A stretch of 64,000 nt of DNA from Linum tenue (lineage: Eukaryota > Streptophyta > Magnoliopsida > Malpighiales > Linaceae), in assembly GCA_946122785.1 (NCBI GenBank), contig CAMGYJ010000008.1:55438963-55502962 (forward strand). Reading direction: 5' to 3'. The position numbers and the translations under genes were made by a program. Below the pieces are notes generated by a model. That model was not told the origin of the DNA. It worked only from the letters and a program-made list of their open reading frames with translations, and ran no database searches. Of the stretch, positions 10,165-23,076 are shown in pieces (position 1 is the stretch's first letter; each line of letters opens with the position of its first letter).

Positions 10165-12697
10165 ATGCATGAATACTTGTGTGTAATGTTGTTATTAATT
10201 ATACTCTCTTACCCCATGAATGTTTGAAAGCTTGATCACGGGAGAGTGTGCTTTTAGAGAGATTCTGGACGATGATTTAGCATGTTTCAACCACTTGGAG
10301 CCTTGTATATATGCCCAAATTTTATCAAATTTGAGGGCTCCAAGTTGGCCCCTTTTGCATTCTCCCTACTCAATGTGCTTTGAATTGCTAGATAATTGTG
10401 ATGTTATACATGATAGGGAGGATAGTGTAGTGCTACGGAGGATGTTGGGAGTGAGAAATTTGACCAATGATTTCCACCTTTAATGTATTGACCAATGTAT
10501 TGATATTTTGGACTCAAAATGTTTGCAAACGTGTGTTCAATTTTGAAAAATCTTTTGAAAAAAAGAGGTTCTCACGTGAGAGGCAACCGAGCATAATGTT
10601 TGAGATAAACTATCGAAGGATTTTTCTCTTGGCTCGGAATGCCCTTCGAGGATGTGTTTGGGGTTCGGATAGCTTTATTGCGTTCTGATCATCTCTCACT
10701 ACTTACCAGCCCCCAACCAACTCTCCTCCTCACGGAATCACAGGGCAAGGTACAAAGTACATTTTTTATTTATTCAAGAGACCTCAAGCTCTCGTTTGTA
10801 CCCAACATGTGTGGCAACCCAATATGTAGTGCAGGCTGGGAAGTGGTGCTGGGATAAGATGGATACACCCATCAAATTCCCCACATGTGACCTTGATAAG
10901 GAAAGCAATTATTCATCCGCTCTTGGTCATGAGATAGAGATGCTTTATTGCAAAAATTTTGGTGCAATTCGCCAACGTAGAAAAAGGAGACCGATAAATG
11001 ACAAGTCTTAACTTGAAAGAAAGAATAAAGAGCACCTTCTAGATTCCATGTTTTAAACCATTTGTTTAGAAATCCCCCGGTGCACACCTTTGATGTCTAG
11101 ATCTCTTTAGTGGCAAGGTCCCCACTCGGGATGAATAGTGTCCATTAAAAGGAGCCATAAGCTTAAAGCCCCATATACGATAGCCTAGATTGAGGTGACT
11201 ATATATGGGTTTAGGGGAGTCGTACGTGGAGGCGTGTGGAAAACCACGAAAGCCCACGGAAAAGATCTCACTCACCACATTCGATTAACCCTACTTGACA
11301 GCCGTAGCTAGGAGGCTACGACCCTAGGCAACCGTCTTACCTCTAGAGTTCTCCGAACCACTTGTTTGGTTGTTTATTTTTCCTTAGGAGTAGGTTAAAT
11401 TAGTTCAAACACCTCACCAAACTTCCGACCTGATTAGATAGTAGTTCGGAGCGAAGTAATAATAAACTTAGAGATCCCTTGGAATACGACCGAGCCACTT
11501 TACTAAAACCCTAGCTAGGTTATACTTGGCTTAGTTAGGATTGAATACAGAGTGTGCATGGACTTATAAATTCAAAGCTCGATCGTGCACGAGCAAGCAC
11601 GATCAATTATTACCCAAATTTCATAAATTTGAGGGCTCCAAGAACATGTGGATGAATCAATTTTTTATGGCCTATATTGAGTGTGTTTTAGAGCCTAAAA
11701 TATATGTCCAAAATTTGAAATTTAAGGGTTCCAAACACCTTGTCATGTGCAAGTACCTACTCAATATGATTGAATTGCTATATGTCATTATGGTGTGCAT
11801 TATAGGGAGGATAGTGTACCGCTACGGAGGATGTGGGTACATGAGGGGTTTTGCTTCCATTTCCTCTTGGATTTGTTGCTAATGCTTACTATCGACGTTA
11901 GGAAATATGTGTTGGACTCTCTCACGTTTGGACTCGAAAATTTTCTTCAAAAAGCTGCCCCATTTTGAATGTGCTTTTAAATGAAAAAAATTAGTGTTCT
12001 CAAGTGAGAGACAACCGATCATAGTGTTTAAGTTAAGCTGGCAAAAGGATTTTCTTTTAGATCGGAGTGGCCTTTGAGGGTGAGTTTTAGAAATTCATAT
12101 AGCTTTCTAGCGTCCAGCCTTTATCTTATAATTTCCATCTTCCGCTAAACACCTCTTTTTCCTCACGAGACTTGTCTGAGAGTAGATAATGTGCCTCTGT
12201 GCAAGTCAAAAACCTCGGCTCTTGCTATTATGTCATATGTGTGGTAACTCGTCTGTCATTGAAAGGAGAGTGAGGCTGGGAATTGGAGCATGAGTGATCA
12301 TGACTCACGTTTGAGCGCTTCACCTTCTTCTCAACCAGTACTTTCCCCCACATGAGGCTATGTCACTTTTGCTCTAGGCCATGAGATAGAGAGCACATGT
12401 TTGTGAAAACTGCAGGTGTGATGCCATGATCAACAACGTTAAGTTGAGATGCAAAGTTTGAGCCCTTTAAATTAGGAGAACCACCATCGAATCCATCATA
12501 TTCAACCCATATTTTGAGAGTCCTTTCATGCACATGTGAAGAGTCTAGACCTCTTTAGTCGGCAAGGTCCCACTCCGACTTTGTTTTTTCATATTGAGGT
12601 GGAAGTGAGATTTCTTTCTTTGGTTGACCTCCAAAGTTGTTAGTTAACCCTATATCGAAGACCTATATTGCATACCATTGTGAGCATCCATCAAGTT
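10165..12697 (+). repeat. LTR-like block with a diverged 1.4-kb tandem duplication
   Basis: Two copies of the same non-coding sequence lie in tandem, roughly 10270-11140 and 11640-12580. They share, in the same order, the landmarks aaatttgagggctccaag, gggaggatagtgta, gtgagag-caaccga, catgagatagaga and ctctttagt-ggcaaggtcc, spaced about 1.38-1.45 kb apart. The block follows a polypurine tract, so it is probably LTR sequence that was duplicated internally. Open frames in it are shadows. Confidence 0.5.
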
Positions 12698-14233
12698 TGA
12701 TGTGATTCCCCACCAGCAGAGAAGGCCGACCAGAATAGGAGAATCCCCGTCCGGGGAAAAATGGAGGCAGACCAGGGAATTGGTCTAGAATGCCCCCCGA
12801 TGACACGCTATGACGCAACACCAGACTGCGACCAAGTGTAATGGCAGAATGGAAATGCAGAATAGTGGGTATGTTTAATTTATCAACCCGGAGTCTAGAT
12901 CTACTGCCTACTCCATGAACTTTTATTATCTAGCGGGACTAAGTGAGTGAAGGTGAATTCAAACTAAACAGAAAGAAAGTAGCAAATTGGTCGATGTTTT
13001 TAAGCAAGGGAAGAGGCACTCAGGATTGAGTCCCCCTAGCTCCTTATTTAGGTCCAAGTTGTAATTTCCTTTGGTTGATTAACTATTGATTAAACTGCGG
13101 AAGATCCGACAGTAGCTTGGAATCTCTTAAGCTGACCAAACCCTCTTAGACAGACTAACCGGAAAATGACTAGTCTTCATCGGGATAGAATGCTAAGGCA
13201 ATTCAAACAGAACTCCACTACTAGAAACAGATTCCAGTAAAAAGCAGTGAATTGACTAACTCTCGTACAATCAATTCACTCCTATCGATTGAAGAAGCCC
13301 TAACAACCTAATCAGATTCTATCTATCTCAAGTTGCAGCAGAAATCAAAAGAAGTTGATCAGGATTCAATTGACTCAATAAACACTTCAATCGATTAAAA
13401 CCAATCAGTATATCAATCCAAAAGTCATTACAACTCCAATCCCTAACACATGGAACTAGGGTTCTTCATACCCAAGTGAGAGAAAGATCTACTCCATAGA
13501 GAGAGTAGAAAACAATAATCAGAGGAATCATACTCATAATGATGTATACGATAAGCTCTGGGATGATAATCTTCACTCCGAGGTTGAAATCCAAGCTTGA
13601 TTGATGAAACCCAGCTCCAAAATCGATCCTAGGGTTTGTTCTTCTCTCTTTCTCTCTCTAGAACTCTGTTTTTGCTCTGAAAATTCGATTCTTCTTTTTT
13701 TGGTTCGAAACTACCAGTTTAACCCGATACCGGTAAAGCACGGGCGTGAACACGTCGTGTCCTTCTCATCCCGCCCGTGTTTTTCAAAGTCACGTGGGAA
13801 AACTTAGACCGGTGGTGGGAAAACACGCTCGTGTTTTAGCCACGACCGCCCGTGTTTCGCATTCTTCAGCAGCAGTCACACATCAGCTCTCGCCTCTCGG
13901 CATTAAAAACACTGGCATTGTACACGGCCGTGCTTTGGGGCAATGTCTCTCGTGCTTTGCCCTTGCATCGTCTTGGCCTGTGCACTAAAAAGCACTGGCG
14001 TGCTCCTCAATGACCACGGTCGTGTTGTTGAGTGAGGCAGCCAGTGTTTTGCTCTAGCTTCATCAAATGACCTCCAAACGACCCGAAACTCACGCTAGAC
14101 CTTCCTTTGACGTTTGTGACCTGAAATGTGACTAAAGAATGCAACCCAGCGTAAAATAGGCCAAAGACACACGACTACGAGCAAAAACGGATAAGAAACG
14201 AGGGTTCAACCATGTGCAAATACAACATTGTCA
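12698..14233 (-). mobile_element. LTR of a minus-strand Athila/Tat-like element
   Basis: The right edge is clear. The block ends in tgtca at 14229-14233 and is followed by aattcccccacactt, the complement of a polypurine tract. This is therefore a 3' LTR read on the minus strand. The left edge is less sure and is placed at tgatgtg. Inside are typical LTR phrases (ttgagtccccctagctcctta) and a run of inverted CGTGTT/AACACG words at 13730-13960. Confidence 0.5.
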
Positions 14234-14800
14234 AATTCCCCCACACTTAACCGTTTGGAAGTCAGATACAAGGTAAGCTCAAAACATTTTAATTATGAAA
14301 ATTTTGGGACATATCATATAGGCACAACATCCGTGAATCATACTAGCTTTTAGAGATCAACACATGAAAAACCTCAACGACAACCTAGACAACCACCACA
14401 GATGACATTCGAGTGCAGACAAATCGAGGAAAGGAAAAGTCTCCCTTCTGTTCACCAACCAACATAGACTTGACTTAACCACTTATTCAAGACAATCAGC
14501 TCATGCATAAAACTCAAGATATTTGAATCAAGACCGAGCAATCTAGGTCCTCACCAGGGTAAAGAATGTAAAGAATATAAGGAAATGAATCACTCACTCT
14601 CGACCAGTGGGGTCAGGACAGTTTGATGCAAAAGATATGCATGCTTATTCTCTCAATCCTAACGTCTCCTCACCATGATGGCAGCTTCTAAATGCTAGAG
14701 TTCACATATCGGGTGTCACCACTAACTAGTTAGGAGGTCTTAGACACGGGTCATATGACTGGCTAGGTTCTTTATTGCTGGCATGACCCTGATCCACGAC
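14234..14800 (-). mobile_element. Internal 3' segment of the same minus-strand element
   Basis: This stretch matches 55790-56330 of the large element at the right end of the window. Both start with a C-rich polypurine complement and contain gaatcactcactctc, accagtggggtcaggac and ggaggtcttagacacggg in the same order and at similar spacing. It is the noncoding region between the last ORF and the 3' LTR. It is cut off near 14800, where plus-strand retroelement sequence begins. Confidence 0.55.
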
Positions 14801-14869
14801 CAGACTCCCCTTGGCGAAGCTACTCTCCGGAATCAGCATTTGCTCGAGCATGATGGCCCTCTGCATGGA

Positions 14870-15276
14870 TCAAGGATCTCCCTAAGCCACTTGCGTCTAC
14901 CCCTACCGGGGCCTACCAGCTAGAGTCGAGTGCTGCTGGGGGGCGGCGTGGCCCCCTTCGTCCAGCCCGCCGTGCCCACGCACCCGCGGGTCCTTCTACC
15001 GCTGCCCCCGTGTCTTTTGCCGCCCCCGCGATGTATGTTGCTTACCAGCTGGCGACTCTTGCTCGTCACAACGAGCTCATTCTAGCTTGCTAAGAGCACC
15101 TCAACACCCGTCTTGATCGTGAGTGCAATGGTCGCCGCCGCATCATTTTGGCTCAGCATTATATGATGCACTACTGGGACATGGACCCTGCTGCTGTTCG
15201 TTACCCCTAGCAGGCTTCCCCGGGGCATGAGGATAACTACCCGCCTCCAGCTGATGATGGTGGCGATGAGTCCTAG
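14870..15276 (+). pseudogene. C-terminal remnant of an Athila-type third ORF
   Basis: One reading frame runs to TAG at 15276 with two in-frame stops (after LARHNELILAC near 15093, and after AAVRYP near 15210). It has a Pro/Ala-rich segment (PAGPSTAAPVSFAAPAM), then a helical segment (MYVAYQLATLARHN), and an acidic end (ADDGGDES). The layout resembles the minus-strand frame at 59109-59516, which also goes from a Pro-rich segment through a coiled-coil-like helix to an acidic end. Function is unknown. It lies downstream of pol in related elements. Confidence 0.4.
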
Positions 15277-15853
15277 GCTGGCTCCGACTAATCCCCCATG
15301 GGATGCTGGGTTATGTTCTTTTCTTTCTTTCCAGACTGAGACTCCATGCCAATTTTTCATTTTTATTTTTATTTGGATTGTAGACTTCGAACTATGGTTT
15401 CTTTCACCCAGTGTGTGTGTTTTCAGGACTCTAGCTCTGTACCCTTTGGACTGGTCCCTTTCTAGTCCCCTGCTCTTGGTTGTAAGCCGTGAATTTTAAG
15501 AGATTATTCAGACTTTGATAATGGAAAACCCCTTTTCGTTTCAGTGAGGTTTTACTCGTAGATTTTGTCCTTGATTGTGTTCAATCAGGTATTCCCTTGA
15601 TTGTGTTCAATTTGCTACCCTTTATATTTTTTTAGCCTCTTCCCAATTTGTGTTGAAGTTGCACGACAATTCCGCCCTATCCTTTACTTTTCGAGTTGTT
15701 GAGAGAAAATCCAAAAAACCCCTAAAAAATAAAAGTTGCGTGACTTTGACAAAAGAACCTAAGCTTTCAAGAGCTTGGGATTCTTTATCAGGTGTTGCAC
15801 CGATTTGACTAGGTTTGCTTGGGGACAAGAAAATGGTTAAGTGTGTGGGAGTT
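15277..15853 (+). mobile_element. Noncoding 3' region and polypurine tract of a plus-strand retroelement
   Basis: No coding sequence follows the TAG at 15276. At 15836-15856 the sequence taagtgtgtgggagtttg is a recognisable, slightly decayed polypurine tract, which predicts an LTR starting right after it. Confidence 0.45.
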
Positions 15854-17340
15854 TGATTGGGATTTAATTATACATGTTTTACATTTCAAATATTGATTGT
15901 TTGACTGGGCGATTGTCGTTCCTTTGCCTATTTTATGCTAGGTTCGGCTTCTTTTATCATATTTCAGGTCTTAATATGTGGGGGAACCTTAAGAGCATGT
16001 TACCAGAAGGTCAAAATGAGCCAAAAAGTGGAGTCTGTGCAATGTTCAAGAGTTAAGTGCAAAGTTCACGGTGTCTAGGGATGAAAATTACACCCAAACC
16101 ATGAACATTACACATGTCTAGCAGCCAACAAACATCCCGTGTCCTTGTGTAAAGTTTATTGTTGGGAGGCCGTTCCCATTACATGAAAACAATGAAAATT
16201 ACACACTGCTATGAGTATAAATATGCAGCTGCATGATTTGAAAAGAGGGAGCTAGTTTTTCACCCAAAAACACCCAATGTACGATTCTAGAGAGAGTGAC
16301 TAGGAGGGTTCTTGGAGCTCAATTGGGGGCTTGGATCACCATTGGAACTTGAAGAACATCCTCTAGAATATGAAGATTGAAGATCTTAGATCTTTTACTG
16401 TATTCACTCTCCTCTCTATGAATTAGTTCTCCTTCACTTAGGTTGATGAATCCTAGATCTAGATGTTAGTTTGATTGTTGATGTATGTGACAAATCCTAT
16501 GATTGACTACTCATGTTATCTATTTTATTGATGTTTATGATGAATTGCATGTCTTGATCCCACTACATGTCAATTTTTCTTTGACCTATGAGAGAAAATT
16601 TATCCTTAGATTCATCCGAGCACCTTCAATCCTTCATTATGGGTCTTAGTACGAGTGTGATTTGATCCATAGTGTCGTATTAGGTCTTGCCCAATCGTGG
16701 GAGTTGGTCGTGAACACCTCAATTGCCTAGGTCGATTGTATGGTATGCCTCTCCGGGAGAGCAATTGAACAGGGTTGGATAAATCAAATAGGGAGTATAA
16801 TCTAGTTTAGAATTCCATGCAGTAGAAGTATCACATCAATCAACCAAGGGTAGTACTTGACATCGGTCCAATTGAGGAGATAGGGGGATTCAAGTCTAAG
16901 TGAGCTCCCACCTTGTAATTAGTTAGAATGGTGGTTAGAGTAGCTTATTTAGCCAAGTTTCATAATCACTATTCTTTTTAGTTATATAAAAAACCAAAGC
17001 AAAGTAACATTACATGTAGAGACTCGTGGATTGAACAACTGTATTACTTTACTTACCCTTGACTACACCCAGTCGTTGGTTTCGTTAGGCCTTCAATTGG
17101 GAGTATTGTAATTAGAGTGAGTCGACTCAATAGGTTGAAATAGAACACCCAACTTGGGAGACGAAACATGATGTTTGTTCTCTTTAGTTTATCCCGGTAA
17201 AACAAGGCATGAGGTGGGTTCGAATCCCATAGGAGCGCATATTTCCAATCCGAGCAACTTCTAATCCCTCATTTAAGTAGAGCTACATTGTTCCTAGTAA
17301 ATATGGTTTAGGAGTAGATAAAAAGCATAAATTTTCTTGC
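15854..17340 (+). mobile_element. 3' LTR of a plus-strand Athila-like element
   Basis: It follows a polypurine tract and shares the order of landmarks with the LTR-like block at 52150-53450. Both have ttttatgctagg or ttctacgctaga, then cttaatatgtg or cctaacatgtg, an internal gaatcctag segment and a gtggttag segment. The 3' edge is uncertain because the sequence runs into organelle-like DNA. The only open frames are short and featureless. Confidence 0.4.
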
Positions 17341-18570
17341 TCATATTCAGATTTCGACAAACTGGACCAGCCTGTGTACCAGGGGATCCACGAGTCTGTG
17401 CCCTTTTGCTTGGGAAGCACATTGGAGATATTTTGGATTTTTTGGTGTGCTTTTGAGTGGAATTTTTATTCTATTAGTCTTCCACCTACGATTAAAAATA
17501 TTGTATGTATTCACAATTGAAAAGTCAACAAGGAGAAAGCCTTTGCAAACATATGTGGGAATCTCACTACATACGGCTTGCACAAAGACTCCTAAATCCA
17601 TTCCGAGCCTGGTCTTTTGATGTCGACTTTGATGGGGATCAAATGGTTGGCTGTTCATATACATTTATTGTTGGAGGCTCAAGCGGGGGCTTGTTTACTT
17701 AAGTTTTCTCAAATGAATCTCTTGTCTCCGGCTATTAGCGATCCCCCCCATTTTAATACCAACCTAGGTTCTGCGCATCGGCCTGCTGCCTTCAGTAGAG
17801 CACCATCGTCCGGAATTTGTAGCTGGTTTAATCGGCATTGTCATGATAAAACTATTATAGAGAGTTCTTGTCCCAATAGACTGAAATGGGGGCATTCTTA
17901 CCATATAAGAGTATTTTTAGCAAACCAAGGAAGACCCAATAGCTTCTTTTTCTTACAAAGGAGTTTCCCCGCTAACTCCCTTTAGGGCATTCAATAGCTC
18001 TTTCGCCTATCAGTCCTTCGCCAACATGTACGAGTGAAGGTTGTACGTGCAGGGTGAAAACTATAGATAAAAATATAAAAGAAAGAGTACTTTCTATTTT
18101 AATTAAATAATCATAAAATGACTTTTGCCCTTTCTCCTGCTGACTTGAAAGGGAAATAGGAGAAGAATAAATGGCTAAGTGGAAACTTACCACTAAAAGA
18201 GGGACTGCAACTAGCACAGAAACTGAATCAATGGTTGGCAAAAGCTGCCACTGCAACAGGAGAGGGGGCATAATCATTAACAGGCCAAACTGGATATGCT
18301 CAATACTTTTCTCTTAGATAGAGAGATTTCATTCGCCCTCTTTTTAGGCTCATATATTTCCCTCCACTCTTTCAATAAAGAAACTTCGTTCCTTCGGACT
18401 TATTTATTCTAAACCTTGGGGGAACTCAAACAAAAAAGAATTGAAGGACAAAGATTGAAGAAATACTTCATACTTCAATAGCCTATCGTTTTGCTCTTCA
18501 ATACAGAGGAGATAAGCTTTTTGAACATCTTCGCTTTCAGGCTTATTAGTCTACTAATTGTTAAAACAAA
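17341..18570. other. Putative organelle-derived insertion (mitochondrial type, containing plastid DNA)
   Basis: The block has no repeat character shared with its neighbours and contains the plastid rpoC1 fragment listed next. The rest (17780-18560) looks like plant mitochondrial intergenic DNA, with phrases such as ttcgttccttcggacttatt. It would then be a mitochondrial segment that already carried plastid DNA. Only the rpoC1 part is directly supported. The mitochondrial label is inference. Confidence 0.4.
17612..17770 (+). pseudogene. rpoC1: Fragment of plastid rpoC1 (RNA polymerase beta' subunit)
   Basis: The peptide FDVDFDGDQM carries the universal NADFDGDQMA metal-binding motif of the bacterial/plastid RNA polymerase beta' subunit. 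After a one-base insertion the neighbouring frame continues with LAVHIHLLLEAQAGA, then [18 protein letters not shown]. This matches the rpoC1 continuation [25 protein letters not shown] with several substitutions. Only about 50 codons of a gene of more than 670 codons are present, so it is a dead nuclear copy. The frameshift and substitutions suggest an old transfer. Confidence 0.8.
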
Positions 18571-18574
18571 TTGG

Positions 18575-19480
18575 TGCCTCACTCACTAAAACACAACTCA
18601 TAACAATGACCAAGTGTAACAAATGAAAGGGACTGCAGTATAGTGAAACAAATAATAAATATAGAATCCATGAGTTTCTAGAGTTACTATTACTCAGCTT
18701 CAGTTCGTTATATAGCAAACTAGATTAAGATAGAAGAACTATAACTACTCTAGCGAACTAAAGTTAAAGTTAATCTAATTACAGGTTGGGAATTCACTTA
18801 GGTATGATTCCCCCTAGATTGCATATAGGCCAAGTTGTAATTCACTCAATTCAATTCACCTAACATTTAAACTGCGGAAAGTTCTCAAATAGTCTGGAGT
18901 CTCGACTAAAGTGTTCCTGACCCTCTTGAATGGACTGCCCAGCGGGCTACTAACCTCCACTGAATAACCTAACCAAGGAAATCAGATTCAAACTTCTTGT
19001 ACTAGGTTTACACGAGTACAGAGCAGTGAATCGGCTTCTCGACTAAAGCAATTGATTCCCTACTTCCAATTCAGGTTTCTCTTTTAACATATGTAGATAC
19101 TATCATTTTAGGTTAAAGCAGGAATCATAGGAATTTGATAAGGACTCATGCAATTCTGAATAATGCCTCAATTGGATATAAGATAATCAATCATCCATGA
19201 AAATGGGTTCATATAACTCTTCCTAGCATACAAATCTAGGGTTCCTCAAAACCTAAGTGAAGGGCAGTTAATCAATAGAGAAGAGAGAGAATGCATAAAT
19301 CTGATCAAGATCTCCTATCTTCATCTCCAAGCTTGATTCCCGAGCTCCAACGGAAAAAAAATCCTCCAAATTAGCTCCAAGAATGATCCCAAGATGCTCG
19401 CTCTCTCTCTCCCTCTCTCTAGATTTCATCCCTTGGGTGTTTGGGATCCAAAATCTAGCTCTCCCCCTTCAAAAGGCAAA
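18575..19480 (-). mobile_element. Truncated 3' LTR of a minus-strand Ty3/gypsy element
   Basis: It aligns with 21061-21890. Shared runs include ctaaaacacaactc, gaaagggactgcagtatag, ttctagagttactattactcagctt, aagatagaagaactataactactctag and cttgggtgtttgggatccaaaa. Homology stops near 19460-19480, so the outer part of this LTR is missing. No 5-bp target duplication matches between 18570-18574 and 22387-22391. Confidence 0.75.
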
Positions 19481-21037
19481 AAAAAACGCATTTAAATTGC
19501 TCCTTGATGAGAGAGTAATTGGAACACAAACACCACAAAAATCTCGCAAAAGTTGAGTTATTGACTCTAAAATCATAGCACAAAACTGACTCAATCGAAG
19601 AGAAATAGGGAAAGAAATGCAAACAGACTAGTTGGGTTGCCTCCCAACAATCGCTTCTTTCACGTCGTGAGCCGACCGGTGGCTCCTAATCTTCGATCCT
19701 CCCCAAAACCTCCTTGAAATTGATATTCTCATCGATGAGGTGGAGTCTCAAGTCAAGAGCATATGGTGTGGCTGGTGATAAAGGCTCGTGCACTCAAGGA
19801 AGATGTAGTCTCCACACGCGAGACCTCTCCTTCGTTTCTTCTCTTGTTCCATTGCCCCAAACTAGATATGACAACATCGATTGACTGCCCTCATGTCCAC
19901 CAAGAGGGATTGATGTCGATGTGACATTGGTCTGTCAAAGAGACACTACAACTGGGTCCTTTCCTAGAAGCTCCTTGAAGTTTGGTGGAGATATCACATG
20001 TAACTCATGGCCGGTGCAAGCCTCTTCCAACTCAACTTCGTCCTCAGCCTGGAGCCCTGGACGCCAATTACATCTTCTACCCCCTTCCTTCTTTACAATG
20101 TGTTCTCTCCCCTTGGAAAAGATCAAGAACTCCTTCTACTTCACTTTCGTCATCCTCCACAACTTCTTTCCTCAACCTTTCTCACTCTTTTTCTTCCGGC
20201 ATGGATTGGAGAGCAAGTTTCCATGCAAGGTTCTCAATAAAATCAGCTTGCATCTCCTCACTCATGCATGTCTCTTTAAAGCTTGATGTGTAATGGGGAA
20301 TGGTATGGTCGCCTAGAACATGACACTCCTGATCATGATCATCACGAGAGCTCTTAGTGCAAACTTCCGTCTCCTCCACAATGTCCTTGCAACCTCCTTC
20401 ATCCTCCTCCTCTTCTTGTATGGTAGCAGAAAAGGCGATCTTGAGAAAGCTGTGCACAAACATGCTCAACCCAGTTTGTTTGCTTCACTGAGCAATGAAC
20501 AGCCTCCTCCATTTCACAGAGAAATGAAGGGTCAGGAGGAGTAACATGAGGAGCAATGGCTTGGATTAGGAGGTCCATCTTTGATAAGGATCTCTCGGTG
20601 TCCTGAGCAATATTCTCCACGAGAAGTTTCAATTGAGTGTTTGGATTGGGTCCTATAGTGTAGCATGGCTATGAAGAATGCCCGTGAAGGCTATCATGGC
20701 TAACTCCAGCTCGATGGTCCCTCTGGTTGTGGGGAGGAGTTCTTCTTGACAAGGAAATTGTTCTTGAAATGCCCATGGGTCTATTTGTTCTTCATAATAG
20801 GGGGCTAGTACTGAAACCCGAATCAATAGTCTTCTCCTCGTTAATTGCTCTAGGAAGTCTCGGGGTAATACCACTCAGATGGTGGTTGATACCCCCAATG
20901 GTCGGAAAATCCATGAGGATCCATGATTCAGATCTACGCCAATAAAAACAAAAATACCCAAGTGAAAAGGAAGGGTGGAAAAGAAAAGAAAAAAACTAAA
21001 GTAACAAACCTAGGCCTTTCTCAATAATCTTGATAGT
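19481..21037 (-). mobile_element. Internal leader of the 18.6-22.4 kb element, broken ORF
   Basis: Lying between the two LTRs, this is the region just after the primer-binding site. Minus-strand reading gives MDPHGFSDHWGYQPPSEWYY near 20920, then frames broken by stops and shifts (for example 20399-20632 and 20182-20469, acidic and helix-rich). Such a pre-gag ORF is known in Athila/Tat elements. No gag zinc finger, protease, reverse transcriptase or integrase is present, so most of the element was deleted. Confidence 0.5.
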
Positions 21038-21060
21038 CCTCGGCAACGGTCCCAAAAACT
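21038..21060 (-). other. Primer-binding site of the minus-strand element
   Basis: On the plus strand the sequence is ctcggcaacggtcccaaaaa followed by ct. This is a decayed version of the ccccggcaacggcgcc word seen intact at 63832-63847, the complement of the tRNA-Asp-type site used by Athila/Tat elements. It abuts the LTR at 21061 and fixes the orientation. Confidence 0.6.
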
Positions 21061-22386
21061 TGACTTGCTAAAACACAACTCGTAACAATGGCCAAGTCTA
21101 ACAAATGAAAGGGACTGCAGTATAGTCGAACAAGAAATAAATATAGAATCCACGGGTTTCTAGAGTTACTATTACTCAGCTTGAGTTCTTTATCTAGCAA
21201 ACTAGATTAAGATAGAAGAACTATAACTACTCTAGCAAACTAAAGATAAAGTTAATCTAATTACAGGCTAGGAATTCACTTAGGTATGATTCTCCCTAGA
21301 TTGCGTTTAGGACAAGTTGTAATTCACCCAATTTAATTCAGCGAACATTTACACAGCGAAAAGTTCTCAAATAGTCTGGAGTATCGACTGAAGTGTTCCG
21401 GGCCCTCTTGAATAGACTATCCAGCGGGCGACTAACCTCCAATGGAATAACCTAACCAAGGCAATAAGATTCAAACTTCCTCTACTTGGTTTACACTAGT
21501 ACATAGAAGTGAATCAACTTCTTGACTATGCATAGACTATCGTTCTAGGTTAAAGCATGAATCACATGAATTTGATCAGGACTCATGCAACTCTAAATAA
21601 TGCCTCAATTTTATATAAGATAATCAATCATCCATGAAAATGGGTTCATATAAATCTTCCTAACATACAAATCTAGAGTTCCTCAAAACCTAAGTGAAGG
21701 GCAGTTACTCGATAGAGAAGAGAGAGAGTGCAGAAATCTGATATAGATATTCAATCTCCATCTCTAAACTTTATTCCAGAGCTCCAATGCTAAGGAAATC
21801 CTCTAAATAGCTCCAAGAAGGATCCCAAAGTGCTCTCTCTCTCTCTCTCTAGGGTTCATCCCTTGGGTGTTTGGGATCCAAAACTTATTTAACTAGCTCC
21901 CAGAGGCCAAGTTACGACCCAAGTTACAAGCGTAACCTCTGTAATGAGTTCTGCCTCTCGAGGTCCGAGTTACGACCAAAAATGGCAAATTTACAGGTGA
22001 GGCCAAAACTTTGAAGGCTAGCCCGTAACTTGGGAGTAGGCTGCCTTTCGGTCCTTTCTCCCTCATCTGAACTCCGAATCACTCGTCGTTGGATCTTGAA
22101 CGCTATTAGTCTCGTCCTATTTATTTCATGCCTATACTACATGATTATTTATCCATAAAATGAGGTAGAAATAAATTATTCTTCGGGTCATGCACGATTT
22201 TCTGCCCTTAGTCACCAATTGATCTCCGATTGATTTGAAACTTGCGCCTATACTTCACTTTACATGATATGACCTGAAATGTGATAAAGGAACACAACCT
22301 AGAGTAAAATGGGCCAAAGAAACAATAATTAAAGCTTAAATGATCAAGAAACGACGGAAAAAACATGTGTAGATACAGTGTTATCA
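21061..22386 (-). mobile_element. 5' LTR of the minus-strand Ty3/gypsy element (about 1.33 kb)
   Basis: The LTR runs from TGACTTGCTAAAAC next to the primer-binding site to gtgttatca at 22386. It matches the truncated copy at 18575-19480. A CT microsatellite lies at 21834-21850. The outer 500 bases contain ggccaagttacgacc and gtccgagttacgacc, a short internal duplication. Confidence 0.7.
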
Positions 22387-23076
22387 GTGTCGTAGCCGAT
22401 CTCAAGCACTACCAATTCGTTTTTTCAATGGACGATTGTTGTCACCTTTCCCCTTCTCTTTCTGATACTAACTCTTTCAAAATCCGCTCGATCTAATCAG
22501 ACATAGAGAAGACAATGAACTTTCTTGCTTTTCGTAAGGGAAGAGGTAACCCACCAACATGTATTGACCTGATAGAACCTTGTTTTCTATTGGGTTTCCA
22601 TATCATATTTAATGTTGAAATTAGGGATTAGACGACATAATTAAGATTCTAAATATGAGAATTTGGGGAAGAACTAAAGAGAAGAGATTAAGAATGGCCG
22701 GCGGTCTAGACTAAGGAAAAAGACGAGATTGAGAGAGAAAGATATATTAGGCTTTAAGAAACCCCTAACAATCAAATACTACTAACATAGCAATAATTCA
22801 AATAATAATAGAAACCACAGGTTTCTATCATACTCTCTCCGCGTCTATCGCGTAATCCGACCTTTGGCTCCTCCATTTCTTGCTCATCATTTTCTTCCAA
22901 TCATGCTCTATCTCCTAACTTGGACATCTTGCTTTGACCTTCTTGTGTTTATCTAAAGCTGTAAATTTCATTTGTGAGGGTCCAATCTTTGTGTCAATGA
23001 GGAATTCAAACTTTAATAACTCCTATCTCGTTGGCACCATACTCTAGCAACTAAAGGAATCCATGGGTATTTTCTT
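22387..23076. other. Unassigned intergenic DNA
   Basis: No gene, LTR boundary or inverted repeat could be recognised. Composition is ordinary AT-rich plant intergenic sequence. Confidence 0.3.
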
